37,551 nucleotides of DNA from a bacterium (GTDB lineage: Bacteria > Bacillota_I > Bacilli_A > RF39 > UBA660): contig JAUNFS010000009.1 of assembly GCA_030524925.1 (NCBI GenBank), forward strand, positions 1 to 37,551, written 5' to 3'. The notes beneath the pieces were generated by a model, which saw only the letters and a list, made by a program, of their open reading frames with translations, did no database searches and was not told the DNA's origin. Each line of letters begins with the position of its first letter. Within the stretch, counting starts at the first letter, position 1. Of this stretch, positions 8,100 through 16,511 are shown one piece after another. A program made the translations under genes and the position numbers.

Positions 8100-9653
8100 A
8101 TGTTAGAATTTAACAACATAAGTATTACTTTAAATAAAGATAACAGACCAATTGTCAAAAACTTTTCCTTTACGCTTCGCCCTAAAGAAAAAATTGCGAT
8201 TATCGGAGAAGAAGGTAATGGTAAAAGTACTTTATTAAAATTAGTTGTAAACAAAGAAGAAGTTGAAAAATATGCAACAATTCAAGGACAAATATTAACG
8301 CATAATTTAAATATTGGATATTTAGAACAATCTCTTCAGGATAAGTGGAAAAATACAATTATAATGGACTATTTTCTAAAAGACGACCCTGACGAAGAAA
8401 TAAACTTTGAAAACTACAACTTTTTAACGGATATCTATAATTACATAGCTAAATTCAATTTAGATAATAATATTTTAGAAGAAGATAGATTAATTAGTAC
8501 ATTATCAGGTGGCGAAAAAGTTAAAATTGCACTTATAAAAATATTATGTAAAAAACCAGATGTACTATTGTTAGATGAACCCACAAATGACATAGATATT
8601 GATACACTAGAGTGGTTAGAAAATTTTATTAACGAAACAAGTACACCAATATTATATGTGTCTCACGATGAAACACTCTTAGAAAATACGGCAACAGGTA
8701 TAATTCATTTAGAACAAATTAAGAAAAAAACTGAATGCAGACATACTATTTTAAGAGTTGGTTATAAAGAATATATAGAAAAAAGAATAAATGCTCTAGC
8801 TCACCAAGAAATGGTTGCAAGAAAACAGCAAAGCGATTATAACAAACAAATGCAAGAATGGAAAACAGTATACCAAAAAGTTGATTACCAGCAAAAGACC
8901 ATAACAAGAGCAGATCCCCATGGTGCAGCACTTTTAAAGAAAAAAATGAAATCATTAAAGTCTCAAGAAAAACGATATGAAAAAGAAAAAGAAAACTTTT
9001 TAGAAATACCTGATGTTGAAGATGCAATACTTATAAAAAATGCGGACATTAACCAGGTACCTACTAACAAAATAATCTTAAATATTTCTAAGCTAGATTT
9101 AAAGAATAATAATAAACTACTTGCAAGTAACATAAACTTACAGATTGCAGGAAATAAACACATCGTGATTATTGGTAAAAATGGTGTTGGTAAAACAACC
9201 TTAATTAAAAAGATTTATGAAACACTAAAAGACAGAACTGATATTATGATTGGATACATGCCACAAAATTATGAAGAACTTTTAAACTTAAATAAAACAC
9301 CAATAATCTTTTTAACTGAAAATGATAAATCTAAAGAATTTGAAACAATCGTCCGAACATACTTGGCTAGTCTAAAATTCACGAGTGAAGAAGTAAATAA
9401 TAAAATAGAGAATTTATCAGGAGGTCAAAAAGCCAAATTATTACTAATAAAACTAATTTTAGATAAATCAAATGTTTTAATATTAGATGAACCAACAAGA
9501 AATCTTAGTCCTTTATCTAATCCAGTTATAAGAAAATTACTAAGAGAATTTAAAGGTACAATTATAAGTATTAGCCACGATAGAAAGTATATTAACGAAG
9601 TATGTGATGAAACATATGAATTGACTAAAGAGGGCTTAACTCTAAAAAACTAG
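8100..9653 (+). CDS. ABC-F family ATPase, ribosomal-protection-like
   Basis: The 517-residue protein has two ABC cassettes and no membrane segments. Cassette 1 has Walker A GEEGNGKST, signature LSGGEKVKIAL and LLLDEPTNDID. A charged coiled-coil linker follows (about 205-305). Cassette 2 has GKNGVGKTT, LSGGQKAKLLL and an atypical Walker B extension, DEPTRNLSPLS in place of the usual DEPTNHLD. ABC-F proteins act on the ribosome's E/P region. The RN(L/F)SPLS variant is, from memory, more common in resistance-type ABC-Fs than in housekeeping ones, but no drug specificity can be deduced. SD AGGAGG is 4 nt from ATG. No clear promoter of its own, so it may be read through from rpsR. Confidence 0.88.
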   Translation: MLEFNNISITLNKDNRPIVKNFSFTLRPKEKIAIIGEEGNGKSTLLKLVVNKEEVEKYATIQGQILTHNLNIGYLEQSLQDKWKNTIIMDYFLKDDPDEEINFENYNFLTDIYNYIAKFNLDNNILEEDRLISTLSGGEKVKIALIKILCKKPDVLLLDEPTNDIDIDTLEWLENFINETSTPILYVSHDETLLENTATGIIHLEQIKKKTECRHTILRVGYKEYIEKRINALAHQEMVARKQQSDYNKQMQEWKTVYQKVDYQQKTITRADPHGAALLKKKMKSLKSQEKRYEKEKENFLEIPDVEDAILIKNADINQVPTNKIILNISKLDLKNNNKLLASNINLQIAGNKHIVIIGKNGVGKTTLIKKIYETLKDRTDIMIGYMPQNYEELLNLNKTPIIFLTENDKSKEFETIVRTYLASLKFTSEEVNNKIENLSGGQKAKLLLIKLILDKSNVLILDEPTRNLSPLSNPVIRKLLREFKGTIISISHDRKYINEVCDETYELTKEGLTLKN

Positions 9654-9678
9654 GTACCAAATATAAAGGTATCTTTTT
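9654..9678 (+). terminator. Terminator after ABC-F gene 1
   Basis: GGTACC and GGTATC pair (one G-U) around a 9-nt A-rich loop, followed by a run of T. Confidence 0.65.
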
Positions 9679-9692
9679 TTTATGATATTTGA

Positions 9693-9698
9693 TATAAT
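9693..9698 (+). promoter_or_regulatory. -10 element of the rplI-dnaB-ung operon
   Basis: Perfect TATAAT, with a poor, T-rich -35 overlapping the preceding terminator. SD AGGTGGGT (9710-9717) follows 12 bases later. Confidence 0.6.
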
Positions 9699-9723
9699 AC
9701 TCAGTAGTTAGGTGGGTGTAATA

Positions 9724-10167
9724 ATGAAAGTTATATTGACACAAGATGTAAAAAAACTAGGAAAAAAAGATGACATAGTAAATGTAAGTGATGGCTATGC
9801 TCAAAATTATATAATAAAAAATGGCTTAGGCGTAAAATACACTGAAGGCAGTAAAACTAGATTAGAAAAAGAAATAGATGTTCGTAATAAAAACGAAGAA
9901 GCCTTAATCGCTGAATGTGAAAAAATCAAAGAACAATTAGAAAAACAAAAAATAGTTTTCAAAGTTAAAACTGGTAAAGAAGGCAAAATGTTTGGCAGCA
10001 TTTCAACAAAACAAATCGCTGACGAATTAAACAAAAAAGGTTTTAATATTGACAAAAAGAAGATAAAATCAGATATTACTATTGACTCATTAGGTGTTCA
10101 CAATGTAGAAGTAGAGTTGCATAAAAAAGTCATAGTAACCCTTAAAATTGAAGTAAAAGAGGTATAA
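9724..10167 (+). CDS. rplI: 50S ribosomal protein L9
   Basis: The 147-residue protein has the L9 N-terminal domain (MKVILTQDVKKLGKKDDIV, then GYAQNYIIKNGLG), the long connecting helix and a C-terminal domain with GKEGKMFGSIST. ATG 9724 is preferred over an upstream GTG at 9712, because SD AGGTGGGT sits 6 nt before it and L9 conservation begins there. L9 binds 23S rRNA near L1. The stop region supplies the SD of dnaB, as in other Firmicutes where rplI and dnaB are adjacent. Confidence 0.97.
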   Translation: MKVILTQDVKKLGKKDDIVNVSDGYAQNYIIKNGLGVKYTEGSKTRLEKEIDVRNKNEEALIAECEKIKEQLEKQKIVFKVKTGKEGKMFGSISTKQIADELNKKGFNIDKKKIKSDITIDSLGVHNVEVELHKKVIVTLKIEVKEV

Positions 10168-10169
10168 TT

Positions 10170-11516
10170 ATGGCTGAGAGAAAACTCCCTCAAAATTTGG
10201 AAGCCGAAATGAATGTTTTAGGTTGCGCATTTTTAACAAAATATGCTCTAGAGAAAGTCTGCGAAGAGTTAAACGAAGATATGTTCTTTAGTGACGCAAA
10301 CAAAAGAATTTTTGAAGCAATATCATCTTTATATCAAAATAAAATACCACTAGATTCAGCAACTGTAAAAAACGAAATAGAAAAAAAAGGCTCAATTAAT
10401 GTTATTGGTGGTATAGAGTATTTAAGCGAAGTAATAGACTCAGTTATAACTGCTGCAAATGTTGATTATTACATTGATATCGTAAGAGATAAAGCATTAA
10501 GAAGAAACTTAATTGATGTAACTACCAACATTACAACTAACGCATACAATGAAGACAGCGATACTAATGACATTATAGATGATGCTGAAAAACGTATTTT
10601 TAGTGTTACTAAAGCTCGTAAAGCCGGCGAATTTAAAAGCATTGGCGAAGTAATTAGAATGACTCAAGAAGAATTAGAACGCTTAGCTAAAAATACAACA
10701 GACATAACTGGTGTACCATCAGGCTTTTATGAACTAGATAAAATGACTAGTGGTTTTCATGCAAACGAACTAATAATTCTAGCAGCTCGTCCTGCTATGG
10801 GAAAAACTGCATTTGGCTTAAATCTAGCAGTAAATGCTGCAATAAACACAAAAAAAAGTGTTGCCATATTCAACATGGAAATGAACGCTGAGCAACTAGC
10901 AATGCGTATGATCGCCTCAGCCGGTGGCATTGAACTAAATAGACTAAGAACTGGAAGACTTGAACACAATGACTGGAAAAAAGTAAACGAAGCCATGAGC
11001 GAACTAGGGGACACCCATCTTTACATAGAGGACTCATCAGGAATGACAGTCTCTGAAATCAGAGCAAAATGTCGTAGACTTGCGACAAAAGAGCCCGGCC
11101 TAGCAATGGTTGTTATTGACTACTTACAGCTAATTCAAGGTGGAGCAAGATACGAAGGAAACAGACAACAAGAAGTATCTGAAATATCTCGTTCCCTAAA
11201 AACAATGGCCATGGAATTAAAAATTCCAGTAATTGCCCTTGCCCAGTTATCTCGTAGCGTTGAACTTCGTGAAAATAAAAGACCTATCATGAGTGACTTA
11301 AGAGAATCAGGATCAATAGAGCAAGATGCCGACATTGTCGCATTCCTATACCGCGATGATTATTATAACAAAACCGCATCAGAACAAAGTAACGTATCAA
11401 TTACTGAACTAATAATCGGCAAACATCGTAATGGTAGTACAGGGACCATTGAACTACTCTTTGAAAGAGACATGTCTAATTTTAGAAATTATCTAAAAAA
11501 GACAGAAGAAAAATAA
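10170..11516 (+). CDS. dnaB: Replicative DNA helicase DnaB (DnaC in Bacillus)
   Basis: The 448-residue hexameric helicase unwinds DNA at the fork. The N-terminal domain (about 5-105; LPQNLEAEMNVLGC) contacts primase. The RecA-like domain has Walker A ARPAMGKTAF (about 207-216), Walker B VVIDYLQLIQG, and the DLRESGSIEQDAD and RNG(S)TG blocks of DnaB. No intein or truncation. It starts 2 nt after the rplI stop with GAGGT inside the rplI end, so translation is coupled. Confidence 0.97.
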   Translation: MAERKLPQNLEAEMNVLGCAFLTKYALEKVCEELNEDMFFSDANKRIFEAISSLYQNKIPLDSATVKNEIEKKGSINVIGGIEYLSEVIDSVITAANVDYYIDIVRDKALRRNLIDVTTNITTNAYNEDSDTNDIIDDAEKRIFSVTKARKAGEFKSIGEVIRMTQEELERLAKNTTDITGVPSGFYELDKMTSGFHANELIILAARPAMGKTAFGLNLAVNAAINTKKSVAIFNMEMNAEQLAMRMIASAGGIELNRLRTGRLEHNDWKKVNEAMSELGDTHLYIEDSSGMTVSEIRAKCRRLATKEPGLAMVVIDYLQLIQGGARYEGNRQQEVSEISRSLKTMAMELKIPVIALAQLSRSVELRENKRPIMSDLRESGSIEQDADIVAFLYRDDYYNKTASEQSNVSITELIIGKHRNGSTGTIELLFERDMSNFRNYLKKTEEK

Positions 11517-11527
11517 AGGAAGGTTAA

Positions 11528-13039
11528 ATGAAAACAAAAGATATAACAATATCAATTTTATGTACATTAATATTTTCAGCATTCTTAATTTTTGCATGCT
11601 CTAATAAACTACAAAATGACACCCCTAAAGATGTTTATGAAGTCTTTTTAAACGGTAAATCAGTTGGTTTATTAGACTCTAAAGACGAATTTTTAGCTCT
11701 AGTTGATAACAAACAGCAAGAGATTAAAACCAAATATAATGTTGAAAAGGTTTATCCACCATCTACCCTAAAAACAGTAGAAAAAACAACTTATGAACAA
11801 AATGTCAAAACAGCAGATGAAATATATCGTACCATAGAGCACAATGAACCATTTACTATTGAAGGTTATACTGTCACAATAAAATATTTAGAGGAAGGAA
11901 AAGAACCGTTAGTAATTCAAGTTTTAAACAAAGAAGATTTTACAAACGCATTTTATAATACAATCTCATCATTTATCGGTACAAAAAAACTAGACGAATA
12001 CAAAAATAAAACTCAAAGTGAAATCACAGAAACCGGAATGAAAATTACATCAATTTACTGGGATGAAGAGATAACAATTAAGAAAAACCTAATAAGCACA
12101 AGTGAATATATCTTCACCAATGAAAATGACATTAGTAAATACTTACTTTTTGGTACAATTGAAAAACAAAAGGAATATACAGTAAAAGAAAAAGATTCAA
12201 TTGACGAGATCTTAAACGACAACCGCTTAAGTATTGAAGAATTTTTAATCGCAAACCCTAGTATTCCGAATGAAAATGCTCTTTTAACTCCAGGGCAAGT
12301 CGTATCTATCGGCTTAATTTCACCAGTTGTAACAATTGTTAACAAAAATATAGTTGTTGAAGATATCCCAAATAACTATGAAACTGAATACCAAGATGAT
12401 GACTCATTATATAGAGGTCAAACTAAAGTAATTCAAAAAGGCTCAAACGGATTAAACCGTGTTACTGAAGAAATAGTCTACAAAAATGGGGCTATTGAAA
12501 GCCTAGAAATAACTAAGAGAAAAGAAATAACACCAACAGTAACCGAAATAATCGCTAAAGGAACTAAATCAAATGCAAGTACTATTTATATTCCAGGAAA
12601 TGATTCTTGGTACTGGCCAACAATGAGTCCATATATAATTACTAGTCACGTTAAATATCGTTGGGGATCTTTCCACAAAGGAATTGATATCTCAGGTCCA
12701 GGATTTGGTTCACAAATCAAATCATCAACTGAAGGAGTAGTCGTTGCGGTAAACTCTTCATGTCCTAATTTCGGTACTGGTGTAAGAGACATGTGTGGTG
12801 GCTCTTATGGAAACTATGTATTTGTCTCATATAATAACGGTGAGTATATTATTAAGTACGCGCATTTAACTAAAGATGTAAAAGTATCAGTAGGTTCAAC
12901 TGTAAGCCGTGGTCAAACAATTGGATACATGGGATCAAGTGGTTCATCAACAGGTACCCATTTACACTTTGAAATCAGAAAAGGAGATATCTACAATGGT
13001 CAAATCATTAACCCTTGTGGATCCGTATTCAGATGTTAG
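11528..13039 (+). CDS. Exported M23 metallopeptidase with LysM-like and G5-like domains
   Basis: The 503-residue protein starts with a signal/anchor (about 7-24). The segment LIFAC could be a loose lipobox (Cys24). A LysM-like domain lies about 215-265 (YTVKEKDSIDEIL...NALLTPGQVVSIG), a G5-like domain about 285-350 (YRGQTKVIQKGSNG...), and an M23 peptidase domain about 370-500. The zinc/catalytic residues are visible in HKGIDIS and in THLHFEIR. M23 enzymes cut peptidoglycan cross-bridges. The peptidase domain carries an insertion with two Cys (SCPNFGTGVRDMCGG) and the protein ends CGSVFRC, so disulfides outside the cell are possible. It lies 11 nt after dnaB, and the next gene begins inside its 3' end. 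Confidence 0.9.
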   Translation: MKTKDITISILCTLIFSAFLIFACSNKLQNDTPKDVYEVFLNGKSVGLLDSKDEFLALVDNKQQEIKTKYNVEKVYPPSTLKTVEKTTYEQNVKTADEIYRTIEHNEPFTIEGYTVTIKYLEEGKEPLVIQVLNKEDFTNAFYNTISSFIGTKKLDEYKNKTQSEITETGMKITSIYWDEEITIKKNLISTSEYIFTNENDISKYLLFGTIEKQKEYTVKEKDSIDEILNDNRLSIEEFLIANPSIPNENALLTPGQVVSIGLISPVVTIVNKNIVVEDIPNNYETEYQDDDSLYRGQTKVIQKGSNGLNRVTEEIVYKNGAIESLEITKRKEITPTVTEIIAKGTKSNASTIYIPGNDSWYWPTMSPYIITSHVKYRWGSFHKGIDISGPGFGSQIKSSTEGVVVAVNSSCPNFGTGVRDMCGGSYGNYVFVSYNNGEYIIKYAHLTKDVKVSVGSTVSRGQTIGYMGSSGSSTGTHLHFEIRKGDIYNGQIINPCGSVFRC

Positions 13040-13797
13040 TTAGTGTCTTAGCAAGTTCCTCAAAAGGAAACTCAGTTTACATCAAAACTAAAAACCACGA
13101 ACTACTAATAGATGCTGGAATGAATGCTAAATATTTAGAAGAAAAACTAAAAGAAAATGGTACTTGCTTAAAAAATATACAGTATATTCTAATTACCCAC
13201 ACTCACAGTGACCACGTAAGTGCACTAAACACTATAACAAAAAAATATAATCCAACACTAATTATGACTAGTTTGATGTTTCAAGATTTACCATATCTAG
13301 AAAAATACGACAATATTCAAATCTTATTTGATGACATAGATCTAGGTGATATTCAAATTCAAAATATTAAAACTAGTCATGATGCCAGTGATAGCAGGGG
13401 ATACATCATAACGGAAGGCGATTCGTCTATCGTAAATATTACCGACACTGGATATATAAATCAAAAAAATTTTTCTAAGATTAGTAATAAAAGCCTATAT
13501 ATAATGGAAAGTAATCACGATGTAGAAATGCTTATGCATGGACATTATCCTGGTTGGCTAAAAAAAAGAATGCTTAGCGATACGGGCCACTTATCTAATG
13601 AAGCTTCATCATACTATTTAAGTAAAATAATTGGAGATAATACTAAAATGATAATTTTAGCCCACTTAAGCGAAGAAAACAATACTCCCGAGCTTGCACT
13701 TAATCAGTTAAGAAATACGCTAAAAGAAAATAATATTGATTTTTCTAACATCATTGCAGCTAAGCCAAAAGAGAAAACGGAGTTAATTGAAGTATGA
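13033..13797 (+). CDS. walJ: WalJ/YycJ-like MBL-fold hydrolase
   Basis: The 254-residue protein begins VLASSSKGNS, the hallmark start of the YycJ/WalJ family, and has the metal site THTHSDH and later AHLSEENN. It is related to MBL-fold exonucleases and linked in Bacilli to cell-wall/replication coordination. ATG 13033 overlaps the M23 gene by 7 nt; a TTG further upstream (13015) would extend it into the M23 frame with no homology. In Bacillus walJ follows walRKHI and precedes htrC-rlmH. Here the two-component genes are absent but walJ-rlmH is kept. Confidence 0.88.
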   Translation: MLVSVLASSSKGNSVYIKTKNHELLIDAGMNAKYLEEKLKENGTCLKNIQYILITHTHSDHVSALNTITKKYNPTLIMTSLMFQDLPYLEKYDNIQILFDDIDLGDIQIQNIKTSHDASDSRGYIITEGDSSIVNITDTGYINQKNFSKISNKSLYIMESNHDVEMLMHGHYPGWLKKRMLSDTGHLSNEASSYYLSKIIGDNTKMIILAHLSEENNTPELALNQLRNTLKENNIDFSNIIAAKPKEKTELIEV

Positions 13798-14228
13798 TAA
13801 AACTAATAGTAGTAGGCAAAATAAAAGAAAATTATCTAGTTAATATGATAGAAGATTATTTTAAAAGAATTAACAAGTATCATAAGCTTGAAATAGTTGA
13901 AGTCGTTGATAGTACGCCTTTAGAAGAGGAAGAAAGAATAATAAAAAAGTTATCCACAAAATCTTTTAAGGTAGCACTAGACATTCATGGAAACACTTTA
14001 TCATCAATAGAGTTTTCCACATTTATAGACAAAAATCTTATGAACTACGGTAATATTGATTTCATAATTGGTGGCTCTGATGGGTTATCCACAAAAATAT
14101 TAGAATTAGTAAATTACAAATTATCTTTTAGTAAACTTACATTTCCACATGGATTATTTAGAGCTATCTTACTTGAACAAATATACCGTGCTTTTAAAAT
14201 TATCAATAATGAAACATATCATAAATAA
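13794..14228 (+). CDS. rlmH: 23S rRNA pseudouridine-1915 N3-methyltransferase
   Basis: The 144-residue SPOUT-class methyltransferase has FIIGGSDGLS (SAM-binding knot) and ends FRAILLEQIYRAFKIINNETYHK in the way RlmH always does (LLEQIYRA...YHK). It methylates Psi1915 in helix 69. Its start codon overlaps the walJ stop (ATGA), so translation is coupled. It is slightly shorter than the usual 155-160 residues, with the shortening in the N-terminal half. Confidence 0.95.
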   Translation: MIKLIVVGKIKENYLVNMIEDYFKRINKYHKLEIVEVVDSTPLEEEERIIKKLSTKSFKVALDIHGNTLSSIEFSTFIDKNLMNYGNIDFIIGGSDGLSTKILELVNYKLSFSKLTFPHGLFRAILLEQIYRAFKIINNETYHK

Positions 14229-14237
14229 GGAGTAACA

Positions 14238-14663
14238 ATGGAAGAATTAATATATGTAGTTGGAACAGCCTTTATAAATGATGGTAAACTACTTATCAGC
14301 ATGTCACAAAGGAGTTCTAAAAAAGGAAAATTTACATTAGTCGGGGGCGGAGTAGAAAAAGGCGAAACCTTTAAAGAAGCAGCAAGAAGAGAATGCCAAG
14401 AAGAAATCGGACAAGGATTTGATATCTTAGAAACCGAGCTAGAAGAAATATTATGTTTTCGCGAACCGGCCTTATCCGATCCATCACTTACAATTGAAAT
14501 GCACATGATGTTATCTCACAAAGACATAAACGTAGAATTAAAACCAAACGATGAAATTATAGAATATAGATGGTTTAAATTAGGCGATGATGACTCTATT
14601 TTAGCATCAGCTATTAAAGATCATTTTATCCCATGGGCTATTGAAAATAATATAATGAGGTAG
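14238..14663 (+). CDS. Nudix hydrolase
   Basis: The 141-residue protein has a complete Nudix box at about 37-58 (G37, E43, R51-E52, E55-E56, G58), so it should hydrolyse a nucleoside diphosphate linked to another group, using Mg. The substrate cannot be told: it could be a sanitising (MutT-like) or ADP-sugar-type enzyme. SD AAGGAG is 6 nt upstream. It is followed 2 nt later by ung, another nucleotide-damage gene, which weakly favours a clean-up role. Confidence 0.9.
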   Translation: MEELIYVVGTAFINDGKLLISMSQRSSKKGKFTLVGGGVEKGETFKEAARRECQEEIGQGFDILETELEEILCFREPALSDPSLTIEMHMMLSHKDINVELKPNDEIIEYRWFKLGDDDSILASAIKDHFIPWAIENNIMR

Positions 14664-14665
14664 AT

Positions 14666-15325
14666 ATGATTGGTAATGATTGGGATGAAAAATTAAGTAT
14701 AATTTGGAAAAGTGAGGGCTTTAAAAAATTTTGGAATATAATAATGCACGAATATGCAACAAAAGAAATTTATCCACCAAAAGAATATATATTTAATGCT
14801 CTAAAATTAACACCTTACGAAAATGTCAAAGTAGTAATCGTAGGTCAAGACCCATACCATGGTGAAAATGAAGCTCATGGGCTATCTTTCTCAGTTCAAA
14901 AAGGGATAGCTTTACCACCATCACTACGAAATATTTACAAAGAAATTTACGATGATTTAAATATCACAGAACCAAACTGTGGTGATTTAAGTAAATGGGC
15001 TAAAGAAGGCGTATTACTATTAAATTCATCTTTAACAGTAGTAAAAGATACACCAAACTCTCATCAAAAAATAGGCTGGAGTAACTTAACAGATTATATT
15101 ATTAAATTAATTAATAAAAAAGAAGAACCAGTAGTATTCATTCTTTGGGGTAATTTTGCTAGAAGTAAAAAGATTTATATTACTAATCCAAAACACCTAG
15201 TAATAGAATCTCCACATCCATCCCCATTTAGTGCTAGATATGGTTTTTTTGGAAGTCATCCTTTTTCAAGAACAAACCAATTTTTAAAAGAAAATGGCCA
15301 AAAAGAAATAGACTGGCAATTATAA
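14666..15325 (+). CDS. ung: Uracil-DNA glycosylase
   Basis: The 219-residue family 1 UDG removes uracil from DNA. The water-activating motif GQDPYH (D62) and the DNA-intercalation motif HPSPFSARYGFFGSHPFSRTN are both intact, as is VFILWGNFA. In many family members the third motif reads HPSPLS; here it is HPSPFS. SD GAGG lies in the end of the Nudix gene. It is the last gene of the operon before a strong terminator. Confidence 0.97.
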   Translation: MIGNDWDEKLSIIWKSEGFKKFWNIIMHEYATKEIYPPKEYIFNALKLTPYENVKVVIVGQDPYHGENEAHGLSFSVQKGIALPPSLRNIYKEIYDDLNITEPNCGDLSKWAKEGVLLLNSSLTVVKDTPNSHQKIGWSNLTDYIIKLINKKEEPVVFILWGNFARSKKIYITNPKHLVIESPHPSPFSARYGFFGSHPFSRTNQFLKENGQKEIDWQL

Positions 15326-15350
15326 AAGAACCTCCTGGGTTCTTTTTTAT
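15324..15350 (+). terminator. Bidirectional terminator between ung and the lemA-like gene
   Basis: AAAGAACC-TCCT-GGTTCTTT hairpin (GC-containing, 9 bp or so) with T-runs downstream on the + strand and a weaker one on the - strand. It separates two convergent genes. Confidence 0.9.
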
Positions 15351-15886
15351 AATTTAAAGTCTTTAATTTCTTCATCAAACATATCTTTTCCATCAAAGTA
15401 TGCTTTGACTTTCATATGATGAAAGCTTGCAATTATGTTTGATGGAATTTTTTTAATAGCGGCATTTAATAAAGTAGTATATTTATTATAAAAACTCTTA
15501 GTAGCTTCTAATCTTTCATTAATTTCATAAACATCCTCAAAATAATTTGAAAAATCTTCATTATCCTCTAGTGCTTTATAATCATTCTTAATTTGTTCAA
15601 TCAAGTTACCAATTTCTGTAAGCTTTCTATCTAACTCAAAACTTGAAATGTTAACATTTTTAATCTTTTCAAAAATTTCAAATGTATTAGGTAACAAATC
15701 TGTTTCTTTTAAAATAATTACTTTCATATTATCTAAAGTATCATACTTTTTTCTTAATAAATCATCTATAATACTCTCAGCTTCATTTATCTTAATATTG
15801 TAAGCTTGTAAATTATTATATAGTAAAATATAGCCAACAACGGATATTACAATTAAAATTAAAATGGTTAATAAAACTGTTTCCAC
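15347..15886 (-). CDS. LemA family membrane protein
   Basis: The 179-residue protein has one N-terminal membrane segment (about 4-24), followed by a helical coiled region. The C-terminal half has the LemA signature order: a DY-(K)ALEDNEDF block, INERLEATKSFYNKYTTLLN and IKKIPSNIIASF...AYFDG. LemA proteins are membrane-anchored helical bundles of unknown molecular function. The start is GTG with only a modest SD (GAAGAG about 4 nt away). It is one of three main minus-strand genes in the window. A -10 (TATAAT on the minus strand, 15914-15919) lies upstream. Confidence 0.85.
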   Translation of the reverse strand: METVLLTILILIVISVVGYILLYNNLQAYNIKINEAESIIDDLLRKKYDTLDNMKVIILKETDLLPNTFEIFEKIKNVNISSFELDRKLTEIGNLIEQIKNDYKALEDNEDFSNYFEDVYEINERLEATKSFYNKYTTLLNAAIKKIPSNIIASFHHMKVKAYFDGKDMFDEEIKDFKL

Positions 15887-15913
15887 TACTCTTCAACTCT
15901 TTCTAGCAAAATA

Positions 15914-15941
15914 ATTATATCATAAAAAACGTTATTAGCAA
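15914..15941 (-). promoter_or_regulatory. Probable promoter of the lemA-like gene
   Basis: Minus-strand TATAAT (15914-15919) with TTGCTA 16 bases upstream (15936-15941). Confidence 0.55.
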
Positions 15942-15972
15942 AAATAAATTTTATTAAAATTTTCCAGCATGT

Positions 15973-15978
15973 TATAAT
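15973..15978 (+). promoter_or_regulatory. Extended -10 of the small MBL hydrolase
   Basis: TGT-TATAAT extended -10 with a weak -35 (T-rich) upstream and a GGTGAT SD about 5 nt from ATG. Confidence 0.6.
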
Positions 15979-15995
15979 ATGATTGGTGATAAAAA

Positions 15996-16511
15996 ATGAA
16001 TATTAAAACTGTAAAAGTAGGTTACCTACAAACAAACTGTTATATAATTGAAAATCAAAGTAATGCTTTAATAATTGATCCTGGAGATGAAGCTGAAAAA
16101 ATTATTAAGGCCGTAGAAAAACCAGTAGTTGGAATTATTGTTACTCATCATCATTTTGATCATATTGGTGCTCTAGATGCCGTAAAAAACCATTTTCAAA
16201 CGCAAATTTACGATATCCACAATTTAAAAGAAGGTGAAAATAAAATATCTGACTTTAACTTTGAGGTAATTTACACACCAGGACATAAAGAAGATTTAAT
16301 AAGCATTTTAATGAATAATAACTTATTTTGTGGAGATTTTATATTTGAAAATAGTATTGGTAGATTTGACCTAGAAGGTGGAAACTTTCGTGATATGCAA
16401 AAAAGTATTTTAAAAATATTAAAATACGATCCAAGCATAACAATCTATCCCGGTCACGGAGAGGCTACAACATTAAAAAAAGAGATTCCCAATTTAAAAA
16501 ATTATGTTTAG
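15996..16511 (+). CDS. MBL-fold hydrolase, glyoxalase II-like
   Basis: The 171-residue protein has THHHFDH (HxHxDH metal site), YTPGHK, GDFIFENSIGRFDLEGGN, and a C-terminal GHGEAT. This is the compact glyoxalase II-like/MBL hydrolase of Firmicutes (about 200 residues; this one is shorter at both ends). The aspartate bridging both metals is in CGDFIF. The reaction is probably a thioester or related hydrolysis, but no substrate can be named. Its stop codon overlaps the 3' end of the convergent gerQ-like gene by 4 nt. Confidence 0.88.
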   Translation: MNIKTVKVGYLQTNCYIIENQSNALIIDPGDEAEKIIKAVEKPVVGIIVTHHHFDHIGALDAVKNHFQTQIYDIHNLKEGENKISDFNFEVIYTPGHKEDLISILMNNNLFCGDFIFENSIGRFDLEGGNFRDMQKSILKILKYDPSITIYPGHGEATTLKKEIPNLKNYV

